Shown piece by piece: positions 28,766-39,508 of a stretch of DNA of 64,000 nucleotides. The notes beneath the pieces were generated by a model. It did no database searches. It saw nothing but the letters and a program-made list of their open reading frames with translations, and was not told where the DNA came from. Source of the DNA: Lachancea kluyveri NRRL Y-12651 (Eukaryota; Ascomycota; Saccharomycetes; Saccharomycetales; Saccharomycetaceae). A program made the position numbers and the translations under genes. Numbering within the stretch: position 1 is the stretch's first letter; every line of letters starts with the position of its first letter. The stretch spans positions 992,001 through 1,056,000 of the forward strand of contig CM000688.1 in NCBI GenBank assembly GCA_000149225.2, read 5' to 3'.

Positions 28766-31195
28766 CTAGGTTGTCCACAAACGGGCAGTATTGTCTGCAC
28801 CGGCGGAGAATAACCAAGCTTCTCTAGGATGCCAAATTGTGTCTAGAACGCCTAAACTATTTATGACTTTATGGCCTGTCAATTTCTTTAGTGGAACTAA
28901 CATTGGGTTTTTCATCATATCATCGTAAACAGTAGCATGGAAGACATGGATGGTACCATCGTCTGCAGCGGAACAGAACAGCGGTAATTTCTTGTGGAAA
29001 TCAACGCTTCTAACAGCCTTTTCATGATATCTCAAAGTCTTGTATGGGGTGCTGGACAGATCCAAGTCATGCCATAAAACACGCTTGTCAAAGGATGAAG
29101 CAATCAAGTTATCACCTCTTGGGTGGATATCAATCTTAGATAACCAACGGGCACCTGGCATCAATTTTTTGACAAGGATTTGTTGAGACAAGTCATAAAT
29201 CCTGACGTACCTTTGAGAACAGACAAATAATTGTGGCTTGAATGGATGGAATTTGGCATCCATAATGATACCCTTTGATTTCTTGAATGGGGACTGTGAC
29301 ATATGTTTGGATAGCTGGTGAATCAAAACAGAAGTGTTACCCGATTCTGGTTGGACGGTGACAAAGTAGTCACCCTTTCTGTGCCAGGATAACTTCTTGA
29401 CAGTTTTACGACACGTAATGACGATGGATATATCCTTTTCGGCTTGTCCCTTGCTTGGTTTGTTCCACTGTGCCACTTGTTTCTTGGCAGCGGCGGTTTC
29501 AGTTTCTTCGTCCTCTTCGTCACTGTTTACATTCAAATTAGACTTCTTGACGTTGCCAAAGGTGTCAAAACCGAAACCACTTTCGATCTTCAACTTACCA
29601 CCGTTTTCGATCTCAAACCCGAAAATTGGTGGAACGATCAGATAAATGTTTTCACCAGCTGCGACGGCCAAAATACCGGTGGTTTTATCTGGGTTCCATT
29701 CAACAGTTTCAATATGGTCTTCTTGATTGTCATCAATATCAATGATGGTTACTTTGTAAACCTCCCTACCGGTTAAGATTTCCCAAATCCTAACAGTACC
29801 ATCATCAGAACCAGTTGCCAACCAGAGACCGCTTGGGTCGATGGATAGAGTACGGATCTTGCCCTTATGGCCAGCGTAGATGGTAGAGGAGCGAATTGGG
29901 AAAGGTCTCAAATCCTTTGGAGATGGCAACTCTGGGATCAAAGATTCTGGATCAATGTTTAGTTTATTCTTACGAACACGAGGAGCAAGGTACAAGTCTA
30001 AAGATCTTTCGAATCTCTCTCTGACAGATTCGACATAGCCTGGAACTTTTCTTAAAGAACCGTACTTCTGTGGTACAAAGTTCCTTTCTCTTTCACTTGG
30101 TTCCATCTTTTCCCATTCCTCCTTTTCTTCTGGGGTCATCAGATATTCTTCAGGTGGGTTATAACTTTCTTCATTAGTTGGAGGTGGCAATTTTGGTGCT
30201 CTCAAGTTCATCACATGATCATTGCTGTCAGTGGAATCACCCCATAAGTCGTAATTATGGTTCTCTGCTTCCTCCTTTTCCCTTAGTTCCTTCAACTTCT
30301 TTGGAGGGATTATACGGCCTTCCCTAATAGCTCTGACAATTTTCATAACTCTTTTGGCTTCGTGTTTAGAAGGAACAAATCTTCTTTTTGGTTCTGGAAT
30401 GGCAGTTAAAGGCATAATTTCAGGGTCCTTTGTGAACCAATCGATTAATGGTTCATATGGATTGATGGACTCATCTGTTTGCTCGTTCTTCTGAATTTTG
30501 GAGATTAGTTCTAACTCCTCTTCGGTTAAGTTCAAACTGGTACCAGTGTTTTTGTCCAATAAACCAGTCCAACCTGTTGGTAATTCGATGGAATCCAATA
30601 ACTGATCTAGGGCAGATCCCTTAGCTGGTCTCATAATTCTTTTACCATTGATGTCATAACCAATATGAGGCATTTCATCATAGGCAGATAATGGGATATT
30701 GCCGATCGTATTGTGAGTTTCGACATCTGAGTCATCACTGTCGTAAATTGGATTGATCTCAGGCTTGATAATTCTTGGTCTACCATCGGAATACTTGGAG
30801 TGGATGTTCAAGTCCTCCTGTTCCGAGATAGTCCTCAATTTGATATTAGACAGTTTATCGGTAATTGAATTACTGTCATTCTCATCTGAAAAATCATCAG
30901 AGTTGTAATCTTCAGATCCTTCGTTGTCTTCTTCTTCGGCTAACAACTCGTTAAACTCAGCGTCTGAGTCCTCTTCATCGTTCTCATCTTCAGCATCTCC
31001 TGTAATCTCTTCTTCAGCGGATTCGAATTCTTCGTCTCCATCACTCTCATCAGCTTCGTCGTCAATTAAACCATTGACAATTAATTGGTCGTCTTCCGCC
31101 TGAGCATTTTCTTCTTGTTCAACTTCTTCAACAGATCTCTTCTTGTTTTTGGGTAAATTTTTAGAGTTCGCCTTAGCAGTACTATTCTTGGCCAT
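28766..31195 (-). CDS. ERB1: Ribosome biogenesis WD-repeat protein Erb1 (BOP1)
   Basis: 809 residues, against 807 in S. cerevisiae. An acidic N-terminus (about 20-125) is followed by the BOP1 N-terminal domain (about 165-425, [40 protein letters not shown]), then WD40 repeats to the end ([32 protein letters not shown]). Erb1 forms the PeBoW-type complex with Nop7 and Ytm1 for 27S pre-rRNA processing and 60S assembly in the nucleolus. The promoter carries PAC and RRPE elements, as expected for this regulon. Confidence 0.97.
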   Translation of the reverse strand: MAKNSTAKANSKNLPKNKKRSVEEVEQEENAQAEDDQLIVNGLIDDEADESDGDEEFESAEEEITGDAEDENDEEDSDAEFNELLAEEEDNEGSEDYNSDDFSDENDSNSITDKLSNIKLRTISEQEDLNIHSKYSDGRPRIIKPEINPIYDSDDSDVETHNTIGNIPLSAYDEMPHIGYDINGKRIMRPAKGSALDQLLDSIELPTGWTGLLDKNTGTSLNLTEEELELISKIQKNEQTDESINPYEPLIDWFTKDPEIMPLTAIPEPKRRFVPSKHEAKRVMKIVRAIREGRIIPPKKLKELREKEEAENHNYDLWGDSTDSNDHVMNLRAPKLPPPTNEESYNPPEEYLMTPEEKEEWEKMEPSERERNFVPQKYGSLRKVPGYVESVRERFERSLDLYLAPRVRKNKLNIDPESLIPELPSPKDLRPFPIRSSTIYAGHKGKIRTLSIDPSGLWLATGSDDGTVRIWEILTGREVYKVTIIDIDDNQEDHIETVEWNPDKTTGILAVAAGENIYLIVPPIFGFEIENGGKLKIESGFGFDTFGNVKKSNLNVNSDEEDEETETAAAKKQVAQWNKPSKGQAEKDISIVITCRKTVKKLSWHRKGDYFVTVQPESGNTSVLIHQLSKHMSQSPFKKSKGIIMDAKFHPFKPQLFVCSQRYVRIYDLSQQILVKKLMPGARWLSKIDIHPRGDNLIASSFDKRVLWHDLDLSSTPYKTLRYHEKAVRSVDFHKKLPLFCSAADDGTIHVFHATVYDDMMKNPMLVPLKKLTGHKVINSLGVLDTIWHPREAWLFSAGADNTARLWTT

Positions 31196-31272
31196 GTTTA
31201 GAAGAAACTCCCAGGTTTTCGTTTTTTATGGGCGACTAATTGATACTTTAACAGATAGTTTTAAACCTAGCT

Positions 31273-31307
31273 CATCTCATCTCATCTACTATGGAAAAAA
31301 ATTTTCC
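31273..31307 (-). promoter_or_regulatory. Triple PAC element plus RRPE upstream of ERB1
   Basis: Three overlapping GATGAG cores (minus strand, 31273-31288) lie about 80-93 bp from the ERB1 ATG. An RRPE-like A7T4 block (31297-31307) lies about 10 bp further out. PAC is bound by Dot6/Tod6 and RRPE by Stb3 in S. cerevisiae, linking ribosome-biogenesis genes to TOR/PKA growth signals. Three stacked PAC cores are more than the usual one. Confidence 0.75.
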
Positions 31308-31412
31308 CGTTGTTTCTTTTTTTTGTTTTAGTCTTTTAAATATTTTGCATGTGACATTTAAAATATTATGTATACTACTGATGCTTCTCATGACATCCAA
31401 GTTAAATTGCAT

Positions 31413-31486
31413 GGTTTCGTGGTCTAGTCGGTTATGGCATCTGCTTAACACGCAGAACGTCCCCAGTTCGATCCTGGGCGAAATCA
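31413..31486 (+). tRNA. tV(AAC): tRNA-Val(AAC)
   Basis: 74 nt starting GGTTTCGTGGTCTAGTCGG, anticodon AAC in CTTAACACG, T-arm GTTCGATCC, ending CGAAATC plus A. It has no intron. The sequence matches S. cerevisiae tRNA-Val(AAC) almost throughout. A T run follows at about 31500. No LTR lies nearby, unlike three of the other tRNA loci in the window. Confidence 0.96.
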
Positions 31487-31560
31487 TCTTCTTTAACTTT
31501 TTTTTAACTTATTCGATTAATGAGAATATGTATTAAAAAAGAGTACAATACTCAAGGCAC

Positions 31561-32094
31561 TTAAAAGATACATGTACTAACAATTAATTTGGCTAGCCTT
31601 TCTAAATACACTTTATCTATTTCGTTGAAACCATTGTACTCCAAGCAATCGATATCAATCACCCCGAGACATTTTCCTTCGTCGTTAACAATTGGGACCA
31701 CAATCTCGCTTTTAGTTTCACCATCACACGCGATGTGACCAGGAAATTTATTTACGTCAGGGACAACTTGAGTTTCCTTAGTAGATGCGGCAATTCCGCA
31801 TACACCCTTTCCGTAGTTTATCAATTGGCACGCAACTTTACCTTGGAAAGGGCCCAGAATTAACTCTTCACTGTTAGATTTTTGCGTGACGTAAAAGCCG
31901 GCCCAATTAATATTTACGGATAAAGTTCTATAAGCGTGCCATAGTAAGGAGGAGGCGTTGGCCAAATTGCAAATCCAATTGTCCTGATTAGTAGTTAAAG
32001 CTTCGTAAAAATCCAGAACCTGTTGCAGTGCTTCTTTTCTACTAGAAACAGAGAATTCAGTGTAATCAGCATGGTATTTGCCATCTTCGCCCAT
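31561..32094 (-). CDS. Free methionine-(R)-sulfoxide reductase (GAF domain), YKL069W type
   Basis: 177 residues, against 180 in S. cerevisiae YKL069W. It is a single GAF domain, with the three catalytic cysteines at about residues 89 (KVACQ), 99 (KGVCG) and 123 (HIACDGETKSE), matching Cys91, Cys101 and Cys125 of the yeast enzyme. It reduces free methionine-R-sulfoxide using thioredoxin and protects against oxidative stress in the cytosol. The place beside ERB1 fits the merged YKL069/YMR049 order. Confidence 0.94.
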   Translation of the reverse strand: MGEDGKYHADYTEFSVSSRKEALQQVLDFYEALTTNQDNWICNLANASSLLWHAYRTLSVNINWAGFYVTQKSNSEELILGPFQGKVACQLINYGKGVCGIAASTKETQVVPDVNKFPGHIACDGETKSEIVVPIVNDEGKCLGVIDIDCLEYNGFNEIDKVYLERLAKLIVSTCIF

Positions 32095-32817
32095 GATAGA
32101 AGGATTGAAGTGTTGGAACTATAGTTGTAGTTATAATTGGAAGTAAACTGTGGTGTCCTTAAGACTTTGACAGTCAAACGAAAAAGGAATTATTATCACC
32201 TTATACGACTATACATTATTATGACAGTATGAACCATATAGCACATGAGATTAAAAATGTTAAAGCTAATCTGTCTTTGTGAATCGCGTATCGGATGGCC
32301 TTAGACTTAAATCCTGAAGCGGTGTTCTACGTTTTTCTTCTTAATTCTATTCATGTTTATTTTCTTAAAGTTATTCCGTAGTAATATTACCTCTTTTTCG
32401 TTTGACAAAATTGTAAAACATTAGAAAGAAATAAAAACAATAAATCCGTACTGTGTTTCCAACCAGAAAAAAGATGAAAAAAAAAAATCTCTCAAACAAA
32501 CTGAAGTGTTCAATATTTTTAATTGCTATCGTTTTATTGAGTTCTAGTATATATATACTACCAGAGTATTTACTCAATCGTGTAATATAGAATGCGCCTC
32601 TGTTATACCATTGCCTTGTGGCATTTAGTAGCTACATCAGACAAAGTATGACCTGAAACATCGAGCTTACTGTTTTCAATATTCTTGGACCACAATACAA
32701 GATCAAACGGCTTGCTTTCACCCAATACTTCTCTATTTGTACATACCTAAATTTTGATGAGTTTCCTAATTTTGTTAATCTGGAGATACTCACACGATTT
32801 TGAAAAAAAATAAAAAA
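32095..32817. other. AT-rich intergenic between the fRMsr gene and tRNA-Trp
   Basis: About 720 bp, strongly AT-rich with A and T runs. Frames in it are short and of poor quality. I see no LTR and no second RNA gene. Confidence 0.5.
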
Positions 32818-32921
32818 TGAAACGGACAGGAATTGAACCTGCAACCCTTCGATTGCAACTGTTTCCTTGGAAATCCAGGATTTAACTGGAGTCGAAAGCT
32901 CTACCATTGAGCCACCGCTTC
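32818..32921 (-). tRNA. tW(CCA): tRNA-Trp(CCA) with intron
   Basis: The minus strand reads GAAGCGGTGGCTCAATGG at the 5' end, anticodon CCA in GACTCCAG, an intron of about 32 nt, then the T-arm GGTTCAATTCC and acceptor CCGTTTC plus A. The layout and sequence match the intron-bearing tRNA-Trp genes of S. cerevisiae. Confidence 0.95.
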
Positions 32922-33057
32922 ATCTTACAGTATTGTTCTTAGTATTGAACCTATATGTTGGCTTAAAAAATAGAACACATCCGTACAAATAAAACACTAA
33001 ACACTTATACGGGTTTCATTATTCTTCCACAACAGAGTACAAAGCAAGTATCATACA

Positions 33058-33675
33058 ATGGAAGGTTCTAGTGATAGTTTCGAATACATACTTCAACTTA
33101 CAAAGGCATTAAGTACTCAATGTCGAGAGAGCAGACAGGAGACGGACAGAATTGAAAGTCTGCTTCGGAGACTTTCAAAGCAAACTCAAATCTCTTTTGA
33201 TCATTTCTCCAAAGAGCCGAATGATCAAGTAAGGGCTGATTTTGAAAAACTATCTCAAGAAACAGAAACAGAAGCTGAAAGACTGATCAAGGACAATTAT
33301 TCTTTAATATATAAAATCGAACAACAAGAATACATAAACCAAAAGATATGGACGTTGATCGATCAGGTCGATGAGTTATTGAACTCAATAAAGAACTTTG
33401 TTATTGAACAGAAAGTTAATAGGCCGAAAATGGAGTACGAGTTTTTCCGGTCCGTCCTAAAAGGCAAAATGGATAGTATTGAGTTAAACATAGAAGACTT
33501 GAGGAGATCTTCCGCTTATTCCCGAGGTAAGCTGGATACATTGGTAGAAGAGCTACAGCATATTTGTGAAGAAATAGAGTGGGATAGGATCCCAAAAGAT
33601 TCGAGAGAATACAAAACGCTGCTAAACAGAATAAGCCACGCAGAACAGAAATATCAAATCAAAATAACTCCGTGA
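33058..33675 (+). CDS. FAR3: Coiled-coil FAR-complex protein Far3
   Basis: 205 residues, against 204 in S. cerevisiae. It is almost wholly helical and charged, with heptad-like coiled coil over about 20-150 (for example LIKDNYSLIYKIEQQEYINQ) and a conserved C-terminal YKTLLNRISHAEQKYQIK. Far3 works with Far7-Far11 in pheromone-induced G1 arrest and antagonises TORC2 at the ER. There is no catalytic motif, so the name rests on length, coiled-coil pattern and position next to STB2 (YMR052-YMR053). The stop lies 24 bp from the convergent STB2 stop. Confidence 0.85.
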   Translation: MEGSSDSFEYILQLTKALSTQCRESRQETDRIESLLRRLSKQTQISFDHFSKEPNDQVRADFEKLSQETETEAERLIKDNYSLIYKIEQQEYINQKIWTLIDQVDELLNSIKNFVIEQKVNRPKMEYEFFRSVLKGKMDSIELNIEDLRRSSAYSRGKLDTLVEELQHICEEIEWDRIPKDSREYKTLLNRISHAEQKYQIKITP

Positions 33676-33699
33676 ATAATACTACGTATTCGTTATGTA

Positions 33700-36240
33700 C
33701 TAATGCCATTCGATCGCTACGTCGTCCTTATTTCCTATTTTCTCCTTAGAAAACAAGTTATCATAAACCCATCCAAACATTTTATTCCAAGTGTCTTTCA
33801 GAGCAGTTACCATGGACTCTTTAAACAAAGACACACATATACCACTATACTTGCACTGTTGATTATTCTTTAAAAGTTCTTGCAAGCATCTTTCAAAGCC
33901 TGCGGACCTCAATAGCTCAATCTTAAAACGAAATCCTGTCTGCCTTTCCCTAAACGTTTTATTCATACTCTCCAATTTGGACCCAAATTGTTCAATGCTT
34001 TCTTCAACATCTCTCATACGTGTATCCAGAACTCTGATGTCGTATTTAAATTTGGAAGCCAACGAATCTAAATCCTTCATATCTTTAAATAGTAAAGCGC
34101 GTTTACATTCCAAATTCTCTGTCTCTTTCTCTAAGTTATCCAAATCTGCTTTACTGTCTTCATAGTTTTTCTTTAGATCTCGTATTGGAATCTCAAAATC
34201 GCGATAGTCGCTTTCACATTGCGGATGCTCCTCCAAGTTTTCCCATGTGAAATCGAGTTCCAATTCCAGTAAATCGCGAGCAACTCTCACCATAGAGGGT
34301 TCATATGGCAATGTCCAACTCTCTATAGCATCTTGCACCACTGACATACTTTTGCGTCTCGAGGAATCGTGATTTCCGTATTTGCCATACAAACATGCAT
34401 GATTGTGATAATTTATTTGAGAAGCACTTATTTCTTTTGGCAAATAGGGAATAGAAGTCCTTCTATACATTTCTCTTTGAAATGCAGAATTGTTAGAAGA
34501 TTCATGATGTTTGAGACGAGGGTTTTGTTCGTAGGAGGCTGATGAGCTTAGCTCATCTCCTGCAAATCCCACCTGATAAGAGTCGTTATCTTCCAAGGAA
34601 ACAATCGGCTTGAATGCTCGTACCTCATCGTCGTACCAATAATTCGAGTGTTTGCTCCCAAAATGCGATTTTAAAACTTCATCGTCCGGATCTCCATGCT
34701 CATAAACTTCTGTGCAAAAGGCAGAGTTTGGTCTCCAGGAATTTCTTAAGACTCCTTTGCCCTTCCACAGCAAACCTAAACAACCACCATGTATATTTTT
34801 GATTAGGGTAGCTAAATCAGTTGTCAAAATTTCATTGGAAAGTTGGATCGGATTACCCTTTCCGGCTATATCATGCACTGTGGATTTAACAACTTTTTTA
34901 AACTTGAAAATATCTGTGTTTGATATTTTTGAAGTTACCTCAAATAACTTGTTCAGTGTGGTGGTATCCAGATAGGAAGTCTTGTGCATGCTATATTTCT
35001 TTTGAAAAGTCCAGATGCCACCGTAAAATGCAGATTCATGAAATGGTTCCTTAGAGGAAATACAGTCCTCGACAACGAGCTTAAAGTAACAACTTAGTAC
35101 GAGGCTGATCAAGCCTGCAACAGTTGTAGGGCCCAAAGGTCCCTCGTTTTTGGGCCTGTTTACTGCCAAGTAAAACTTACCGTACAAATCCCACCACTTT
35201 TGCAAAGCTTGTTCTGTGTAAGTACAGAATATACCATCCTTATAGGCTGGATCTAATAGGTTGAAATAGCCTAGCGATATTTGGACCAACGTGATAAGCT
35301 CCAAAACGCTATAAGAAATCCCATTTAGTCCCTCTTGTTCTATTGGATAATAGTGTCGATCGGGAACCACCTTCCCAGTCTTATGGCCCGTTTTCTCTAA
35401 ACCGTTATTGACAGATATTTTGTAAAGTTGTGTAAATTTATCACCCGATGCACCGGAAGGCTCACAGAGTAAAAGACCCGACCTACCACCACACCTCAAC
35501 CGTTTCAAATCAAAGTTAACTTTAAAAACGTTCCATATCCTTCTCAAATCACCGCATTCCACATGAAGCAAATTTAAAGTTGAAGGGAATGATGATAAAT
35601 TGGTAATGAACAATGTTCCTTCGTCTGTGATTTTTGGTGTTGAATACTCAATCAACTCGTTGTAATACATTCTGAAGGGCACCGGCCACATTTCAATATT
35701 AATAGGTAGAGTGATCTTCACTGCGTGTATAATGTCTTGAGAATTGCCGGTATACGAGGTGATTAACGTGGAAACTTTACGCTCAAGAGCCCATTGCTCC
35801 ACTATGTAAACCTCAAATCCAACAATAGTTATTTCTGAGTATGCTAGCTCTTTCAGATGGACCAGGCCCAGTGTATGTAATGCTTTAAAGTCTGAGAAAA
35901 CAAATGTACCCTTTAACTGTGGTTGACTCTTGTGTTGGGTATGGCCAGCGCTTTTAGGTATATTTTTTAAATCGTCTGAAGCTCTCTGAGGTAAACCTGG
36001 AGAGTACTTGCTACCCTGTGACTTAGGTGTAGCAACCGATACATGACTAATATCATTCTGCATATCTATCCAAAGTAGTCGACTGTTGATAACTCGAAAT
36101 TTTGAATCAGGGTTTCTATTATCATCTACTCTGTCAAGGATAAATTTGGAGAGTCTAAAATCACCAGATACGAATATTTTTGCAAGAAAAACGCCCAGAA
36201 AAAGGGGAATCTCTTCTCGAAGAAAGACAGACGAGCCCAT
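33700..36240 (-). CDS. STB2: Sin3-binding protein of the Stb2/Stb6 family
   Basis: 846 residues, against 850 for S. cerevisiae Stb2. The N-terminus (about 8-60) contains REEIPLFLGVFLAKIF and KFRVINSRLLWIDMQNDISH. A central domain of about 400 residues follows (SVLELITLVQISLGYFNLLD; GPTTVAGLISLVLSCYFKLV), then a C-terminal coiled coil (about 690-780). Stb2 was found as a Sin3 partner; its biochemical role is unclear. S. cerevisiae keeps the pair STB2 (YMR053C)/STB6 (YKL072W) and this is the single ancestor-type copy. Its ATG lies only 26 bp from the STV1 ATG. Confidence 0.88.
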   Translation of the reverse strand: MGSSVFLREEIPLFLGVFLAKIFVSGDFRLSKFILDRVDDNRNPDSKFRVINSRLLWIDMQNDISHVSVATPKSQGSKYSPGLPQRASDDLKNIPKSAGHTQHKSQPQLKGTFVFSDFKALHTLGLVHLKELAYSEITIVGFEVYIVEQWALERKVSTLITSYTGNSQDIIHAVKITLPINIEMWPVPFRMYYNELIEYSTPKITDEGTLFITNLSSFPSTLNLLHVECGDLRRIWNVFKVNFDLKRLRCGGRSGLLLCEPSGASGDKFTQLYKISVNNGLEKTGHKTGKVVPDRHYYPIEQEGLNGISYSVLELITLVQISLGYFNLLDPAYKDGIFCTYTEQALQKWWDLYGKFYLAVNRPKNEGPLGPTTVAGLISLVLSCYFKLVVEDCISSKEPFHESAFYGGIWTFQKKYSMHKTSYLDTTTLNKLFEVTSKISNTDIFKFKKVVKSTVHDIAGKGNPIQLSNEILTTDLATLIKNIHGGCLGLLWKGKGVLRNSWRPNSAFCTEVYEHGDPDDEVLKSHFGSKHSNYWYDDEVRAFKPIVSLEDNDSYQVGFAGDELSSSASYEQNPRLKHHESSNNSAFQREMYRRTSIPYLPKEISASQINYHNHACLYGKYGNHDSSRRKSMSVVQDAIESWTLPYEPSMVRVARDLLELELDFTWENLEEHPQCESDYRDFEIPIRDLKKNYEDSKADLDNLEKETENLECKRALLFKDMKDLDSLASKFKYDIRVLDTRMRDVEESIEQFGSKLESMNKTFRERQTGFRFKIELLRSAGFERCLQELLKNNQQCKYSGICVSLFKESMVTALKDTWNKMFGWVYDNLFSKEKIGNKDDVAIEWH

Positions 36241-36266
36241 AAACCTCAGAACAAATAACGAAAGCT

Positions 36267-38961
36267 ATGAACCGAGAAGAAGCCATATTCCGTATGTCAA
36301 TTAATATATTTACCCCGCTTACCGCTGATTTTGAATCCTTTATCGCTAACTATACCTAAAAAAACAGGTTCTGCGGACATGACGTATGTACAGTTGTACA
36401 TTCCGTTAGAAATCTCAAGAGAAGTCGTGTGTATATTAGGCAACCTGGGAAATGTCATGTTCAGAGATCTTAACTCTGGTCTAACTACTTTCCAAAGAGG
36501 CTACATCAAACAGATTAGAAAGTTTGATGACGTGGAAAGATTGGTTCAGTATATGCAAACTGTGGCACAGAAACATTCAAAGGCCACATGGAAGTATACC
36601 CTTCATAGTATGGAAGATAATGCCACTCAACATCCAAACATGACCCAGTTAGTCTCTTCTTTACAAACTCACTCTCTAGACTCCATCAACGACCTTTCTG
36701 AAGAGATCACCGAATTCGAAGCTAGGGTGAAGCGGTTGGATGACTCTTTGGTCAACTTGAAGCACAGATTGAACTCACTGATCGAACATAGACACGTTCT
36801 GTTCGAATGTGGTAGGTTTTTAGAAGTGAATCCTGGGATCGCTGGTAGAGTTTCTAGATCGCACCTTGAAGAAGAAATGGCTGTTGATGATTTTAGGTTA
36901 ACCGATGATGAAGTTAGTGAAAGCTTAAGCGATGCCTTCTCTTTTGACGATGGCGAAACAACTCCCGCATTACAACAACATTCAGGAAGACCTGTAGATA
37001 ACCCTGCTATCATACCCGAAGAAGGATATCGTGATCGGTTTGTGATTACCGGCTCTATTAGCAGAAGCAAAATCGAAACTTTGAACAAGATCCTATGGAG
37101 AATTTTGCGTGGTAACTTATTTTTCCACCATATCCCTATTGAGGAGCCGTTGATGGAAGGAGATGAAACCGTTGATAAGGATTGCTTTATTGTTTTCACA
37201 CACGGTGAGGTTTTGATGAAAAGAGTGAAACGTGTTGTCGATTCCTTGAACGGAAAGGTCTTTCCATTGGCTAGCAATGAAGGAATTAATAACATCCAGA
37301 ATTTAAACGAACAAATCTCTGATTTGCAACAAATTTGCCAAGCAACTGAACAAACTCTGCACACTGAGTTGCTAATTGTGTCTGACCAGTTGCAAACATG
37401 GACAGCTATGGTCAGAAGAGAGAAGTATATTTATGCAACTTTAAATTTGTTCAGACAGGAATCTCAAGGTCTGGTGGCAGAGGGTTGGGTTCCGTCATCA
37501 GAGTTAATTACCATATCTAACGCTTTGAAAGATTATAGTGAAAGCATTGGCTCTGAAAATAGTGCAGTTGTTAGCGTTATTAAAACTAACAAGACTCCTC
37601 CGACTTACCACAGAACAAACAAATTCACACAAGCCTTTCAGTCTATTGTCGATGCTTACGGTATTGCAACATACAAAGAAGTAAATCCTGGTTTATCAAC
37701 AATCGTTACCTTTCCTTTTATGTTTGCCATTATGTTCGGTGATACTGGCCATGGCATTATCGTTTTGATTGTCTCATTATACTTAATACTCAATGAAAAG
37801 AAGTTTGCTCGGATGCAAAGAGACGAAATATTCGATATGGCATTTTCAGGTAGATATGTGATTTTTTTGATGGGATTTTTTTCTATTTACACTGGTTTTC
37901 TTTACAACGACATCTTTTCAAAATCCATGACATTCTTTAATTCAGGATGGAAGTGGCCAAGTGATTTTAAGGAAGGTCAATCAATCGAAGCAGAGAAGGT
38001 TGGTGTGTACCCATTTGGTTTGGATTATGCTTGGCACAGCTCTGACAATAGCTTACTTTTCAGCAATTCCTACAAGATGAAGCTGTCCATATTAATGGGG
38101 TTCATACACATGTCCTATTCATACATGTATTCATTGGTGAATTATAGGAACAAAAACTCCCGTGTTGACATTATTGGTAATTTCATCCCCGGTCTGATTT
38201 TCATGCAGTCTATTTTCGGTTATCTATCTTGGGCAATTGTTTACAAGTGGTCCAAAGACTGGATTAAAGAGAACAAGCCTGCACCAGGTTTACTGAATAT
38301 GTTGATTAATATGTTCTTATCTCCTGGTGTCATTGAAGAAAAACTTTATACTGGACAAGCGTTTTTGCAGATTATACTACTTTTAGCTGCCCTCATTTGT
38401 GTCCCATGGCTGCTACTTTATAAGCCACTGACGCTAAGGGCACAGAACAACAATGCTATTTCGCAAGGGTATCTGAACATCCACCAACAGAACATAAATG
38501 AAAGTATTTTAGAATCTCAAGAAAATGCTGGCGATGAGATGCTGGTTACGGATTATAGCGAAGAACAGGAAGAGTTCAATTTCGGTGATATCATGATCCA
38601 TCAAGTTATTCATACCATTGAATTTTGTTTAAACTGCATTTCTCACACTGCATCCTACCTGAGGTTGTGGGCTTTATCACTAGCACACGCACAGTTATCT
38701 ACTGTGTTATGGACTATGACGATAGCTAATGCATTTTCCTCTGAAAATTCTGGGTCCCCATTGGCTGTAGCAAAGGTGGTATTTCTCTTTGGAATGTGGT
38801 TCGTGTTAACTGTCTGTATTTTGGTATTAATGGAAGGTACATCTGCTATGTTGCATTCATTACGTTTGCATTGGGTTGAAGCAATGTCCAAATTTTTTGA
38901 AGGTGAAGGTTACGCTTATGAACCATTTTCCTTTAAAAATATTGCTGTGTCTTCGGATTAA
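36267..38961 (+). CDS. STV1: V-ATPase V0 subunit a, Stv1 isoform, two exons
   Basis: Exon 1 is 36267-36291 (25 nt) and exon 2 is 36368-38961. The intron at 36292-36367 (76 nt) starts GTATGT, has the branch site CGCTAAC at 36344-36350 and ends ACAG. Spliced, the start reads MNREEAIFRSADMTYVQLYI, almost the S. cerevisiae Stv1 N-terminus (MNQEEAIFRSADM), which settles the model. The product is 872 residues (S. cerevisiae 890): a cytosolic N-domain to about 400, then eight or so membrane helices with the proton-path Arg in SYLRLWALSLAHAQLS. Stv1 places the proton pump in Golgi and endosomes. S. cerevisiae STV1 has no annotated intron. Confidence 0.94.
36292..36367 (+). other. Spliceosomal intron near the 5' end of STV1
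   Basis: 76 nt, GTATGT at the 5' end, CGCTAAC branch point 17 nt before the terminal AG, and a pyrimidine- and A-rich stretch between. Without removal the frame has no ATG start before the conserved SADMTYVQLY block, since the first in-frame codon upstream after the stop is TTG. Splicing joins C to GT to make the Arg codon expected at residue 9. Confidence 0.92.
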
Positions 38962-39508
38962 TCTTTCAGCATTATGGGTATAAAAGCAGATTTCCACCCA
39001 GTCTCAAATTACGGGTCTCTATTGACCCATTGTAAGTAAAAGTAAAAGTAAAAGTATTCGATACATAGGAAGCACATTTTATAAAGTTTGATCAAGGCTC
39101 TTTGGTACCCAGTGATTAAGCATCGTCATTTTTATTGGCAAATAAGGATCTCATACTCCTGGGCACCTCTCTTTGGCCGTGTTCTACGGAGTTTGTTATG
39201 TAAGGCAGAACTTTACATTTCGTATGTGCTCCATTTTGGGTGTTAAGAACTAAATTCTCCGGCTGTTATCATAGTCATTAGTAACACAGAAATAGCATTA
39301 CGTACTATTCCACAGCGGTACTAAAGAAATCGAATCCTAAATATTGAGAACTCAAGGGGAAAAATACAAAATCTCAAACTTGTAGCGCCTACACACTACA
39401 TACAAATCTTATAAATGACATTTTGGAAAAAAAAATTATCAAGGCATGAAAATCATGGATGCAAGTTATAGTATACAATTTTCGATGTGCTGTTTTCTTT
39501 TAGAAACA
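38962..39508. other. Convergent intergenic between STV1 and LHS1
   Basis: About 550 bp. It contains four AGTAAA-type units at 39037-39058 and otherwise plain AT-rich 3' sequence. No ORF or RNA gene is supported. Confidence 0.5.
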
